In this document: one piece after another, positions 24,322-36,604 of the stretch
Position numbering within the stretch: the stretch's first letter is position 1
Layout of the letters: each line of letters begins with the position of its first letter
From: Owenia fusiformis
Lineage: Eukaryota > Annelida > Polychaeta > Sabellida > Oweniidae
Reading direction: 5' to 3'
Length of the DNA stretch: 64,000 nt
Assembly (NCBI GenBank): GCA_903813345.2
Contig: CAIIXF020000005.1
Span: forward strand, 10,791,375 to 10,855,374
Made by a program: the position numbers and the translations under genes
Notes under the pieces: generated by a model
The model's input: only the letters and a program-made list of their open reading frames with translations
Told to the model about the DNA's origin: nothing
Database searches by the model: none

Positions 24322-25461
24322 ATGTTCAAACTTTTATTACTAGCTGTTTTAGTTTGCCTAAATCGGGCAGATGAGATGTTTGGGCAGAGATGCGCCAAGC
24401 GGGTCTTCAATATCAAAACGGAAGGTCAGATATTGGACTTCAGTGTTAGTAATTCGCATATGGCGGTGGTTGTTCAAACTGAGAATAGATGGACGGGTGT
24501 AGGGCGGATTTTCAATTCACATATAGGAATATACAAGATGGAAGCAGACCGTATAACGGCGATAAAGACAATCTCGAACATTACATCAGCATTGAGAGCA
24601 AAATTTGCGCCAAGTGGAGACTTGATTGTACTTTGCGGACCTAACGATTTCTACCAGCAGAACCACATGACAAAGATTTTAGATCCTTTATCCGAGCGCC
24701 CGAAGTTTACCGTTCTCTACGCTTCATCCAGTATAAGGTGTGATAGACCTTATTTTGAATCGAAGGGTCCGTTTTTTAAACCGACCTCGTTAGGAATCAA
24801 TCGATTCAACTATAGCTTCTTTCTATCAAACCAAGATTCAATTCAGTACGTGAAGTCCTACGATCTTACAGGCAACTCGTATCCGTTTTTAAAAGGCAAT
24901 GAACACATTAGCATGAGATACCATCCATCTTCCTTTGCAATACACCCTGTTGACAATGAGATTTACGTACTTGACCTTGGGTATGTATTAGTGTTCTCTT
25001 TCAGTGACGGCTGGTCACATACAACGGCGACATGGGAACATGGGCTTTACCAGTGTAGTAACATACAAGTTGATAAACACGGGAATGTGCTGATAGTAGC
25101 TCATGGCCCAGACAGAATATTCATGTATCCTCCTTCAAAGCGTTCTGATAACCTATATATGTCTCCGGATATTCAGTCTGATCAACATACTGGTAGCTTT
25201 GAACACAGTGCCGTTGGACCTGTCGTTCTACCAAATAAACCCGATTGCCATGTGAGTCATATGAATAACGGGCTACAGATGCAAAGGGGAGAGTTCATGG
25301 GAATAGGCCATGGATACATCGATACGAGTTTGACCATTGTTAACATCGAAATCGACCATAAAACAGACAAATTATACGTGTTAAAATGGTCGAAGGATTT
25401 TGGCAGTATGTTCGTTGAAGAGTGGCGCTACACGGAGTCGAAGACTTACGAAAAATCTTAA
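24322..25461 (+). CDS. secreted protein of unknown family, possible beta-propeller, single exon
   Basis: One uninterrupted frame of 379 residues. ATG at 24322 is chosen because it opens directly into a signal peptide (MFKLLLLAVLVCLNRA), and upstream in-frame codons lack a better ATG. The mature part has no membrane segment. It contains repeated patterns of the type expected in NHL/six-bladed propellers: 'FSPSGDLIVL'-like KFAPSGDLIVLCGPND (about 92-107), HPVDNEIYVLDLGYVLVFS (about 208-226), DKHGNVLIVAHGPDRIFMYP (about 248-267) and DHKTDKLYVLKW near the C terminus. Glycosylation sequons include NIT and NYS, and there are several cysteines. I do not recognise the family, and a propeller fold is inference from these repeats. 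Codon use is regular with no breaks, so it looks functional. The lack of introns is unusual next to its intron-rich neighbours; a 5' UTR intron could be missed. Confidence 0.75.
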   Translation: MFKLLLLAVLVCLNRADEMFGQRCAKRVFNIKTEGQILDFSVSNSHMAVVVQTENRWTGVGRIFNSHIGIYKMEADRITAIKTISNITSALRAKFAPSGDLIVLCGPNDFYQQNHMTKILDPLSERPKFTVLYASSSIRCDRPYFESKGPFFKPTSLGINRFNYSFFLSNQDSIQYVKSYDLTGNSYPFLKGNEHISMRYHPSSFAIHPVDNEIYVLDLGYVLVFSFSDGWSHTTATWEHGLYQCSNIQVDKHGNVLIVAHGPDRIFMYPPSKRSDNLYMSPDIQSDQHTGSFEHSAVGPVVLPNKPDCHVSHMNNGLQMQRGEFMGIGHGYIDTSLTIVNIEIDHKTDKLYVLKWSKDFGSMFVEEWRYTESKTYEKS

Positions 25462-26116
25462 CCATCTTACTTTGGCCAGCCAACTCGTGCGAAATGCAAA
25501 TTACTTTCCCGATTATGGAATGGAATTGGGCTACTTACTTAGGGCTATACAGCATTATTGTCTAAATTTTGTTTAGAATTCACAAATTGGCTCGGGAGCT
25601 CGAATTTTTAATTGATGACACCATTGTAAAAAAAGATAACCTTATGATTAAAAGAACATCACATACTATATCGAGTACTTTGCATTATGGACACTCGCTA
25701 TTATCTCAGATCACATGTCAATCGCAAGACAGTGGAAAACAGTTCTTCATTAGACATTGTCACTGAATATGAACTGGTGATTTCAAATATTTAATTAGAT
25801 TTTCAATGAATACCAAATCGATATAACTACTCTGAATTCCGTAAGCACATTTTGTGCATTTATTCGCATATATTGTCCTTTGTACAGTAAAAATGAATTT
25901 ATCGTTTCATCCTATTTTACCTTGATCTTGCTGATTTCTTAAGTAGCTACTCGTCCTTGCATTGACAGATGCGTTTTTATATATTTAGCTCAAAGTATTA
26001 TTATCCACAAGTAAATGAAAGCGCTTGAGGTCTACTCTCCTTTCATCCAATAATGAGTTGCCATAGGCCCATTGGAGCTAACCAAAATTTTCAAAAAGGC
26101 CCTAGTTACGCTTTTA

Positions 26117-26337
26117 AGAACCCATATTCTTACTATTGAAACTGGATTCTCTCACATGAATCTACTTGTTGAGAGATTGTATGAATGTAGATATATGCAG
26201 AGATGTTAAATCAATGGCACCCTTACTGAAATCCTCAATTTCTCAGAACTCAACTTGATCGAGTCTCAACAAGTATATCTTGTTCATGTGGGAGAGTATT
26301 GGCAGAATCCAGTGTCGATAGTAAGAATAGGGGTTCT
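26117..26337. repeat. inverted repeat (foldback)
   Basis: AAGAACCCATATTCTTACTA at the left faces its complement at the right, and the arms continue with CTGGATTCT and CTTGTTGAGA. Arms are about 60-70 bp with a small insertion. No target duplication identified, non-coding. Confidence 0.6.
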
Positions 26338-27359
26338 TGAATAGGACATTGGACTTGGTTTTAGACCTTTTTGCTCTGTATGGCTGAATAAAGCTGAATG
26401 AATAAATAGATGTCAGCACTTGTTTTCTTTTGTTTTGGCTGGGCCAGACTGCAATAGATTTCAAACGTGTCACTTGATTTCACGTTTTATCAAAATGTTT
26501 TGATTGAATCTGTCTAAAATTCGAATAGCCTACAATGGTATTCCCTTATTAATGTACATATTGTGATAAATCATTAACATTTTGGTTGTTGAACAATAAA
26601 TCAAGGTTTAAAAGAATTTTACAGGGTGGCCAGTCAAAATTGAAAAATAAATTCCAGAGATTTCCATAAAATTTCAGAGTCGAAGTTTATAATGTAATTT
26701 AAATGTATTCTTTGTATTAATGATTCTCCAAATTGTAGGAAATAAAGACTCATATCATATCATTATGCAATATTATGTGCCATTTTTTAATTTTTAAACA
26801 TTAACAAGGCATTAACATACAGAATGTCACCACCTGCCATTTATTACAGATTCCAACGCCAACCACCGTCCACAAAACTATTACATATGTCAATTTATGA
26901 ACAGGGCATAGCCAGCATGAGGCAAAATTTTATATACGGTAATATTGTATTGCACGATTGGGTGCTATATTGTGATCAGTTTGCTGGATGGGTGCATGGG
27001 TGCGTGGGCATCCCTATTAATTTTGTCTACGCATTTCCAGATGAAATATAATAGTATAATAGTACAGGGTCAAAAACCGGCAACCCTGCATTTCCTCATA
27101 TCTTTGTCATTTTGGAAATGCTCCAGGTGTGGCCATCATCGTGCTGTAGACAAACTTGTACAAGTTGTCAATGATCCGACTGCATTCTTCAGCATATATG
27201 GCCTTGAGGCCTGTAATTGTCTTGAAGTAATTCTTCTACACTCTATCTTTGGCGTATTCGACTGGTACAAGTCAGATACGGAAATTGGACGATGTGTGCA
27301 CGTTTGCCTACAGAGCAACAGTGGCCATTGGAGCATGTTGTTTAAAATATACTGTAATA

Positions 27360-27795
27360 CAAGGTGTCCAAAAAACAGGACCGTAAGAAAGTTGAATAAC
27401 TCGGTCAATTTTGCATATTTTGCCTTGAAATTTCAGAATTATTTAGTTCATTCAATGTGAATTTAGTTGTAAAAGTTTGATAATAATCTACCAATTGAGT
27501 CAACAGCTCCTTACAAAACATGCCCCAAATGTGACCTCTCCTCTCTATGCACAATTCAATTTGGCGAACAAAGTTGTTGATGATTCTCCTACACACATGT
27601 CTTTCTGAATGGACAAGTTTGTTCCAAGAACAATTGCTATACTGGGGCTTACATCCTCCTGATGAAGTGTTGCAGCATCCATTGCATTCTGAACAATGCA
27701 CTGCTTGGGTGTCAATGAGGAAACATGGAATCATCAGTCCTTTTTGGTTCGAAGGTGACTGGGGACGTGCTATCACCATGAACCAGGACCAGTAA
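27360..27795. mobile_element. rearranged mariner-like transposon remnant
   Basis: The left end CAAGGTGTCCAAAAAACAGG is preceded by TA and followed by TTGAATAACTCGG, as in mariner-type ends. On the minus strand at about 27480-27600, RHVCRRIINNF and RQIELCIERRGHIW resemble the C-terminal end of mariner-type transposases. On the plus strand at about 27723-27795, HGIISPFWFEGDWGRAITMN resembles the segment between catalytic acids. The two pieces point in opposite directions, so the copy is rearranged and dead. Most of the catalytic domain is absent. Confidence 0.6.
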
Positions 27796-28989
27796 GTTGT
27801 TCACTTAGTTTTGGGGGTCACTTAAAGTGTGCGCCTGACCCGGCTACGTATAGCACAGAGTTTATACTGGCGGATTAGACTAGTTCATTTTTTATATGTG
27901 TGTGAAAGCTTTCTCTTATTTGCGTTTTTTCGTTTAGTACGGTTTTGTTATAATTGCCGAGGTCATATAACCGGGATAAAACAATGATTATCGTTGACTG
28001 CCCACACACAAAACATACGTTGAGTGAACAGTGTTATTACAAACAACAGGCTTTAGAATACAAAGCGTAGTGTGATAATAAGCTGCACACTACCACTGCT
28101 GCATGTACATATTACTAATTTACTAGGGCTCCCAAAGAGTGGATAGGGAGGTTGTGTTTGTCACTTTTAAATTTTACATTTCAAAATTGTCATTTCACAT
28201 GTCATAATTTGTTGGTTTCATTCGTTTAGCCAATCAAAACATTGTAAAACAATAAATTGTCTGTTACGTACAATCAATTTTGTTCAGTTTTGATTAGTTG
28301 TCAGAATAAAGTTACGTTCATCTGAATCCATGTATCAAAACAAAAATCCTATTTTCACTTCAAAATGCTTCAGTGAGATGAAGGCTCGGGATTGTCACAT
28401 GCAATAACTTATTGTCGTATTCGTTATTTTATCTTCTCGATAGTAGCATTTAGTCGCACATTTGATGCCAGGTCACCATGTCGCGTACCTCTTGGGGAAC
28501 CCCACATTTATGTGTATACTCATGGAAGTAAATTCCCCGGTGTAGCCGAGAGCCACAAACTTTTCAACAGGTTCGAAATGACCAATTTTTCTCATATATA
28601 CTCTAAATATTTTATTATTTAGCACCTACAAAGTATTGCTAATAACCATATGTAATTTCAATAAGGAAACTTATCTGGCTACATATAAATTCAATATCAA
28701 CACTAGCTGTTCTCTCAACACGTCATGGCTTACCTTGTGGTGACAAACCCAGGATTCGTTTGTGCATAGAGAGGACAAGTGCCCACGTTGAGCATGTTTT
28801 GCAAAGTACTGTAGTTTTTGACACAATAAACAGGTTATCATCAAACTTTTGGTCGTTTTTACCACCCTGTATCTAATTTCCAAAGCTACGATAAGGGAAC
28901 AACCATTACTTTATAAAGATGTCACACTATACTCCAATGGAAATATTAGCCTGAAACAATGTATTCATTTACATTGAATTATAGAAATC

Positions 28990-29237
28990 AAACCAATGCG
29001 ATTCTCATTCTGACAGCCTTTCACTTTAACAAACGGCAAGGAGATCAGAAGTCACTCCGTAATGATCAGAATTACTAGACCGAGTCTGATTTAAATCCAC
29101 AAGGATTATACTAATTGTACAATGTACTAAAATACAAGACCTGATTTTGACTTAATACTCTGTGCAAAAGTACATCCAATTTGTTCTGCTTGTAAGACAA
29201 TATATTACTGTCTACATTGATCTATCTAATTGATTAG
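28990..29237. repeat. dispersed repeat, copy 1
   Basis: Shares several blocks in order with 43268-43553: CAATGCGATTCTCA-like, TTGTACAATGTACT, TTTTGACTTAAT and ACATTGATCTATCTAATTGA. About 250-285 bp, no coding capacity, class unknown. The MITE at 29240 is inserted directly at its right end. Confidence 0.65.
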
Positions 29238-29239
29238 TA

Positions 29240-29943
29240 CACTCCCCTCCACCAGTTTGGCAACTTTTCCCCCCATAGGCTTACGTGTTAAAGACCCTTG
29301 TATTTTTATTTTCATGACTTGCAAATAAAAACAACAACTAATAATGCAAAGGGAAATGTACATGTAACTTGACTTTATTTCTCATACCTTCAAATTTTCT
29401 AAATTATCTTCTCAATTACAATAGGTCGAGAATTGATGACTTTTGAAAATCGACATTCCAATTGTAAACCAATGGGAAATGCTAGGTTTGTGGCAAGTTA
29501 TATGACAAAATATCCATCCATCCGAGTTATCTCAAAAATACAAGTTAAGTAGGAAATTGTATTTGCTCACTTCATCTTACACAAAATCGATGTGTTTTTT
29601 CAGGTTTAAAAAGGTTCTAGGTCTTCTAAGTCAAAATATTTTTCAAGAAATCTCTCTCCCATTGAAATAACACAGGAGGTGAAAATGATTTCCAAATCAG
29701 ATTTTGTAGCTCTGTAACCTTAATTTTCACAAAGTAAACTAAACAATTAGCATGCAAAACGTTCTACAATTTAATTTTCTATACAAAAATTCATCAATGT
29801 TTGAAAGAAAATGAAAAAATGGAGGTAAAAGAACTAAAATCAAGTAATATCTCCGACTTCATTATCAGTTTTCAGGTTATGAAAATAAATATACAAACAT
29901 CGAGGGGCGTTAACAAGTAAGCCTATGGGGAAAAGGTTGCCAT
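29240..29943. mobile_element. CACTCCCCTCC-ended MITE, copy 1
   Basis: Begins CACTCCCCTCCACCAGTTTG after TA and shows the family's inverted arms (TTTGGCAAC, CCCCCAT, ACGTGTTAAAG). The right terminus is decayed. The ends resemble Tc1/mariner ends of the type CAGTNCCNTCCAAAAGTTTGG. Non-coding. Other copies at 35732, 38277 and 42107. Confidence 0.75.
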
Positions 29944-30269
29944 CGATCACACGATTTCCTTAGAATTGAATAAAAATATAAATATTTGAGGGATGTTGAA
30001 TTAATCAAATAGATTTTATTTACATTCAGTAAAAATGTAAATCACATTACCAGGGAATTATTACATAAGTCATTTGGTTAATTGGATCTTCGAAATCATG
30101 TAACACGAGTCCTCTTCATTCACTTTTCCATATAGTCTGTTTAAATCATAATACTGGGTTTCTTTACGTGCTCTTGGTGTGTCACTAACTCGTGTCCATT
30201 TCCTCCTATGTTCATTGCAATTACGTTTCGTATATGCTCCATCTGTACCAGTCGTCCAGTTTTAGCACA

Positions 30270-30540
30270 ATCCACAATATGGCTTTTTAGACGTAGGCTA
30301 CTCTTGAACTACCACGTTATAGCGCTTTAAACTCTTGCACCATTCGCACTACGGATTTTCAAACTCATGCACCATTACATCCATATTATTGCTTTTCAAA
30401 CTCATAATACCCTTCATATCCTGGCGTTCCAACTCTTGCAATATCATGGCGTTTCAAACTCTCACTATCCTCATTATGGCGTTTCAAAATTCTGCACCAT
30501 CCAGATTCAGATTATGACGCTCCAAACGCTCGCATAATAC
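30270..30540. repeat. degenerate tandem repeat, unit about 30-40 bp
   Basis: Around eight units built on ATTATGGCGTTTCAAACTC and TTGCACCATTC with many substitutions. Non-coding. Older than the acinus intron array, judged by the divergence between units. Confidence 0.7.
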
Positions 30541-31335
30541 AAAAAACTAAGGCGCGATCATCACGTGACCTAATTCAGTATTCAAATGAGAATTAAAGAC
30601 AATTTGCGAAATGCTATAATGTAATGTAGACGTTGAAAACTTAAATGAACACATTTTTAGACTTTCATCAATCTTCAAGGATACCCAAGATGTATTGAAT
30701 TCTGTGTCCAAAATGACTCTCCATTGCCTGGACATCAATTGGGAAAATGAAGAAGAGCAGGACTTTTCTTGATATCATTGCTGAAGTATTGATGGTCAGT
30801 CAAGACGCCAAAATTGGAATTGGTGTTTTCTGTGGTTAAAATAGAGAGATTTCGCAACTCATTTATAGCATGTTTATTATTTAGACAATTTAGTTTAAGA
30901 CAATTTATTTCCATTTGAGAAGTTACACAATAGATAGTGCAAGCTGGAATAACGTGTCAGTAACAACTACAGTAACTTGCCAGCAAGGGCAGATACGCGC
31001 CACTTTGTTAATATATTAGTTAGTACTTTAAAATGTTGGATTCACTTAAAAAGTCACCAGTTGATTTGTATTCATTCATATTTAGTAAACATGGGGAAGA
31101 TTTAAACGGATCGGGGAATTTGAGCTTCTTTTCATTTATCACTCGGATGTTAATATCCAATATCCAATGTTTACCATCTTAATGTTCTCATATTCATGTT
31201 CAAATGTTTAAGAAAAATTTATTTCCCAGTTGATTTTTTTGTAATTATTACAGATGCAATATGGATATTCATCATCATTTCACTCGACAAGTGAATGATC
31301 TCCCTCTAATATCAAAACCTCAAAAAACACCCCAG

Positions 31336-31535
31336 CCTCCTAAGCAGGTGTCCAGAATCCGTACCTCCTTCTTCCCCCCTGCTACCAATTTGGAAGCGCC
31401 CGATTTAACTGAATCACGTGATCTACGCAACGACTTATACATGATTTCTGTCGCAGTGTTGCGACAGCCAATCAAATTGCGAGTTCTTAATCGGGGAAAT
31501 GCTAACTGCTTATCGCAGGGGGTAAAAAGAAAGAA
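31336..31535. repeat. 200-bp dispersed repeat, copy 1
   Basis: Nearly the same as 63242-63449 over the full length, from CCTCCTAAGCAGG to CGCAGGGGGTAAA. Contains a small palindrome TGTCGCAGTGTTGCGACA and weak mirror symmetry between its two ends. No A/B boxes and no poly-A, so a MITE is more likely than a SINE. Confidence 0.8.
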
Positions 31536-31539
31536 CCGT

Positions 31540-31845
31540 GCAATCAGATTTTATCATGTCATACTATTTAATCATGTAACATTGAAACTATATATTCTCT
31601 TACTCTACACATTTTTATTGCTTACATCTGTAGAAGAGACCTTTAATCATTTCCATATTAAATCATATTATTTTTTCATTATATACAATATCATACTTTA
31701 CACAATTATATGTACATCTTTTATAATATATCACAAAGCATTGTGAATACCATAATGTGGCACCTAATCCTCCCTCTTGGGGGTCATAGCCACTACTACA
31801 ACATGTAAATATGTTACATTGATTTAATAAAAAAAATAGATAATG
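31540..31845 (+). mobile_element. LINE 3' end fragment
   Basis: AT-rich sequence without conserved protein motifs, ending in the same 3' tail as the inverted copy at 4785-4905, then an A-rich run. Its open frame (to about 31746) is compositional and not a host gene. Assignment to LINE rests on the shared A-tailed 3' end. Confidence 0.5.
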
Positions 31846-32959
31846 ATAAAAATATTGAAATAAAAAAAATCGAATACAAATACGCGTTTATGCAAGACAT
31901 CAATATATCAAATGATGCTCCAGGGAAATTTGGAAGTTATTAATGAGTGAAACATGCATATAAAAGAGAAAGTTATCTTAATTTTCAAAACTCGTCTTAT
32001 CAATCTATAGCTAAGGTAATATGGTAGCCAATACTATAAATGTCAGACGGTATCAATGCACAACTTCCCAATTGAACAGGTAAAGACACTTCAAAGTAGA
32101 AAAATCGAAACGATTTTGTTACTTTGTAACTATTATGTTTTGCCATGCACGTGTATGAATGTTTTCTTTGTTATTTGCTTTATTGGACTTTTATCTCAAT
32201 GTACCTTATTAATGTGTTCAAGAGACCAATAAACTTTTTAATATTATTCCCGCATGACGTATAAAATTTGATTATGTCATCATTTATTGTGCAGATCTAT
32301 ACGTCTATAAGTAGAGAGCAGGGGGGGGGGGAGATTTCCCAAAGATGCCCTATCATATTAGCACGTTCGAAAACAAATTTTATAAACAGGCCTCGATTTT
32401 CCGTTGAAATGGATCTCCAAATGTTCACTTTAGTTTTATGAGTATTCTCTACAAGTATGGATCGAGTAACTTCAATAGTATTACCGCAGGTTTGAAATGA
32501 CGATGTTGAACTGATGTAAACGCCATTCTCACGATTTAAAATTTAACTCTGCGCATGCGCAGCACTGAGAGAGCATGTGCCCATGATTGTTCACGTGATC
32601 GAATGCTGCAATTTGATTGGAGATGATGCAAGAGATGATGTAATGGGGAATCCCCGAATACGATAGAATATGAAAGAATTATGGGAGCTTCTCACTCCTC
32701 CTGAGTAGAGAGTACGATTTATAAGAATATCACACTATAGAGCTACGCGGTAAATGATGACGTTATCAAACGCTTCATAAGTTATACGGGATTCAAACAT
32801 GGCCACTCGTTGGAGAGAATGTCAGTACAAATGCACTCAGCTTCTGTTCGTGCTTTGTACGTGCATTCTGTCCAACTCGTGCTGAATTTCACCATATTGA
32901 ATGGCCTATAATGATTTATTCCTTAAATAATAAACAAGTGAGTTGCGAAATCTCTCTAT

Positions 32960-34222
32960 TTTAACCACAGAAAACATCAATTTTGTGTGGAAGCATATAC
33001 CAATCTTTTCTCCATTGAACACTCTATCTACACATAAAAATCATGAATTTTCCTTAATTTTCGAGAGAGTTATTCCGAAAATAGTGTGAGGCATTTTTGA
33101 GTCACCCTGTATATATTATTTTTTACAAATCCAGAAATCTCCGGTCACTTTCTTTATCAGGAGAGCTGTCAACACATCTGATAAGAAGTGTTCTTAGCAG
33201 CTCTAGTGAAACTTGATGCTATGTTGGTCTAATACAAGATGCAGCCTACTTGTAAATAAAATACGTTATCCATGTACGTAATATATGGTTCAACAAAAAA
33301 CAGCAACTAAAAAACAACAACTAAATATGAGAAACTTATGTGGTATATGCCATATTTATGTGTCTGATCATATAATCTTCAAATTATCCATCAATTTCTT
33401 AAGAAATTGGCGAAATTAAGGAAACCAGAAAACACATTTAATGAAAGGGCGGTGTTTATAGGCTGTATGAAATGCCCCTGCATTAACGCTCACATATATG
33501 AGTTTTAAACAATAATTTAGTAGACTAAAGTGTTGATACGAAATCTCAGTAATAGTACCAGTTAGGAGATAAGGTGATGTCCGATTTAACATTACGATTG
33601 CTGGATATGATGTAATTCATGTACTACTGATTCGGAGAAGCTTAAATAGCTGAATAAGTCAATGACTGATGAAGAACTCATCTTGATATCCTTGATTCAG
33701 AAAGCGTCATTTTCTTTAAAGATTGACAGACTGAGGTGTCATTTGTACGACGGATATTAAATGAATCGTGCTTTGCAGTGTTTATTAATTATACCCAAGT
33801 ATTGTAGACTTGTTAATGATTACATGCTCTCCTACTAAGCTGCTGTTAGCTGACGCAAAGGCGTAAAATAGATTCATGCCTGACACGCTTGTAAGTAATT
33901 GTTCCTTATTTTCAGAAGCGTAACATCAATGTCCTGAGTGATGCCTCAGAACGACAGCTCCAAATAACAAGAAACGGTTCTTGACAGGTCAAGTGTAGCT
34001 ATCAATGACCAGTGACAAGCACATCGTTTACTCTTTCAGAAGGTATGGATATGCGTCCCCTCTGTCACCATCTAATTATCTGTTTCTGGAGATATGGAGA
34101 AGGAAATTATATTATATCGTGCCATACACGTATTGTCGAATAATTGCGACAAAGAAAGTAAATATGTACCCCATAGCTCTGTCATTACCAACAATTTCTG
34201 CTCTGTTCTGGTCTCTATAATA
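32960..34222. other. intergenic, no gene seen
   Basis: AT-rich sequence with a leftover CACCCTGTATATA element end near 33104 and nothing else I can support. Confidence 0.4.
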
Positions 34223-34844
34223 CACCCTATGCAGACAGAGCCTGTGGGAAATATTGGGTGCGGAGCAAATGAGCGGAGGGTGCGGAGCTAACGGTTATTT
34301 TTGAATTTAAATTTGGGATATTTCTGAAACTAAGCCGTTTTGGGACTTCAAATATACCAAGATATGTGTATTTGACACCAAATATCAATACAATTGAGAA
34401 AATAGTAGCGCAATTCATTCTATAGCGACGCAGTGTGCCTTAAACCTTTCTAAACCTGCCTAAGAACATTTCCGATTTTTTATAAAATCACACAGATACT
34501 GCCTGGCTTCCAAGATGCAAAAATAATTTGCATGGGTAGTGTATCTTGAACACCATTTTTTATGAATGCTGGGGACGCAGTATTAAAAGGATACTCTCAA
34601 AATATATAGGTCTGGGAAATGTTTAAGGCATACTGCGTCGCTATAAAATGAATTGCAATTACTATTTTCACAATTTTATTGATATTTGGTGTCAAATACA
34701 CATATCTTGGTATATTTGAAGTCCCAAAACGGCTTAGTTTCAGAAATATCCCAATTTTAAATTCAAAAATGACCGTTAGCTCCGCACCCTCCGCTCATTT
34801 GCGCCGCACCCAATATTTCCCACAGGCTCTGTCTGCATAGGGTG
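34223..34844. mobile_element. foldback element, CACCCTATGCAGACAG ends, TA flanks
   Basis: CACCCTATGCAGACAGAGCC and its complement form the termini, with TA directly outside both ends. The arms of about 250 bp are very similar (GTGCGGAGC, TAAGCCGTTTTGGGACTT, TTGACACCAAATATC). 622 bp in total. No coding capacity. High arm identity points to a fairly young or conversion-maintained copy. Confidence 0.88.
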
Positions 34845-35731
34845 TAATATAACACGTGTTGTAAGCATCAAGATACATCCGCGACCGATTGTGTTATACT
34901 GGACCTAAAAACGTCAATAACTGTAGCCTAAATCTTGAACCTAAATTGTCAAAGCTATACATTGTACTACCTGAAGTAATTTCAATTTCAATATTTTGTG
35001 GATAATATCCCCAAAAGGGAGTCTTCATGTAATGCAATTTGTACAATATTCTTTAAAGAAATAAAAAAATCACCCTGTCATAGAATCAACCACTCGTTTA
35101 TCTACTCGACAATGATAATGCAATTTTGTATAATTGTTTAGAAAAGCTTATTCGTGCTATGAGTTTGACAGTTCTAATTACTAATGGATCAATTCATTAA
35201 CATCCTGTATACGATCCTCTATTTTCATAGCGACAATGAAAATACAGAGAAACTTAAAGTACGGACCTGAAAAGTCCGTGCTTAAAGTTATAGCAAATAT
35301 CATTTGGACCTATTTCTCCCTAGATTGAGTTACCATATAAGGGCTTTACGATAATTGATAAATCCGTGAATTCTGTTATTCTACCACATCCTGCGCCATG
35401 TGTATTGATATCAACGGCATTATATGTGTGCCACTATTTACCATTACCGTTCAATATATATTGAAAGTATTGCTTATTATTTCTTAAAAACAGCTTTAAT
35501 GGTGATTTTTGACAAAAATACAATTTCGCTACGGAAACTCGGACAACATAACAAATTACGCATCAAGTCCATCGATGGATTCTGATTCATAAAATATGTT
35601 TCCTACCAGCTCTCAAAAAGGATTGTTTGATGTTTCATACTCATTAAAAATAACACGTTTTATAATGTCCATATGTTTTGTATCCTCCAACATATGCTCA
35701 ACATATTTAATCTACTAACAAATTAGATATA

Positions 35732-36604
35732 CACTCCCCTCCATAAGTTTGGCAACCTTTTTTCCCCCATTGAACTACGTGTTAAAGCCTCTTTACTTTT
35801 GAATTTTTATTTACTTAACCTGCGATGAAAATACTTAAAATGTTAATGGAAACGTAATTTGACTTTAATTCCAATACCTCCAAATTTTCTCAATTTTTTT
35901 TCTCAATTACAATAGGTCGAAAATTGATGATAAATTTGATGAATTTTTGAAAATCGAGATTCCCATGTTAACCAATGGGAAATGGTAGGTTTGCCGCAAG
36001 TCATATGACAGAATATCCATCCATCCGAGTCCTTGCAAAAAATACGAGTTAGGCAGGTAATTGAATTTGCTAACTTTATTTAACAAAAAATTGATATGTT
36101 TCTTCAGGTTCAACAAAGTTATAGGGCTTTAAAGTCAAAATTGTTTTTCAAAAAACCTCTCCAATTGAAATAACACAGGAGGCGGAAAATTATTTTCAAA
36201 AATGACTTTGAAGCGCTGTAACTTTAATATTCATCAAATAAACTAAACACTTAGTGTTCAAAAAGTTAGACAATTCAATTTTCTATATAAAAATATTTTT
36301 TGCTGAATATTTTACTGAAAAGATATCCTGATTTCTGATTTGCCCTGAACCATCATTTCCCATTGGAATACATGGGAATGACGATTTTCAAAAATTCATC
36401 AAATTTATAATCAATTTTCGACCTATTGTAATTGAGGAAAAAAATTGAGAAAATTTGGAGGTATTGGAAATAAAGTCAAGTACGTTTCCATCAATATTAT
36501 AAGTTATTTCATCGCCGGTTAAGTAAATAAAAATTCAAACGTAAAGAGGCTTTAACACGTAGTTCAATGGGGGAAAAAGGTTGCCAAACTTATGGAGGGG
36601 AGTG
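35732..36604. mobile_element. CACTCCCCTCC-ended MITE, copy 2
   Basis: Complete: CACTCCCCTCCATAAGTTTG to its complement, with TA on both sides. The inverted arms are about 240 bp (TTGAACTACGTGTTAAAGCC, TTTTTATTTACTTAACC), 873 bp overall. It sits in sequence with its own inverted word TTTTGTATCCTCCAA on both sides (about 35675 and 36711), so it may have entered an older foldback element. Confidence 0.88.

Larger units (their letters stand above)
25462..28989. other. intergenic with transposon debris
   Basis: After the secreted-protein gene there is a weak ATTAAA at about 25648 but no strong poly(A) signal until about 26384. Items with support are listed separately (inverted repeat at 26117, mariner debris at 27360). 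At about 26631 the sequence CAGGGTGGCCAGTCAAAATT followed by a TTCCAGAGATTTCC stretch resembles an hAT end. At 28843-28876 a CCACCCTGTA end is left from a CAGGGTGG-type element. Confidence 0.4.
30844..32956. mobile_element. composite foldback element, TTTCGCAACTC ends
   Basis: The ends GAGAGATTTCGCAACTCA are inverted and flanked by TA. Next to the arms are blocks shared with the short relative at 37611 (AACTTATGAAGCGTTTGAT, GTCATCATTTATTGTGCAG). The centre carries other repeats: the 200-bp repeat at 31336, a LINE tail at 31540 and a run of 11 G at 32321-32331. Mirror symmetry continues about 25-35 bp beyond the TA flanks (TTTTAACCACAGAAAACA). No transposase. Confidence 0.7.

Noticed and set aside
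31261-31746. Open frame of 161 codons as a host gene
   Set aside because: It spans a dispersed 200-bp repeat and a LINE tail; composition-driven hydrophobic translation without domain.
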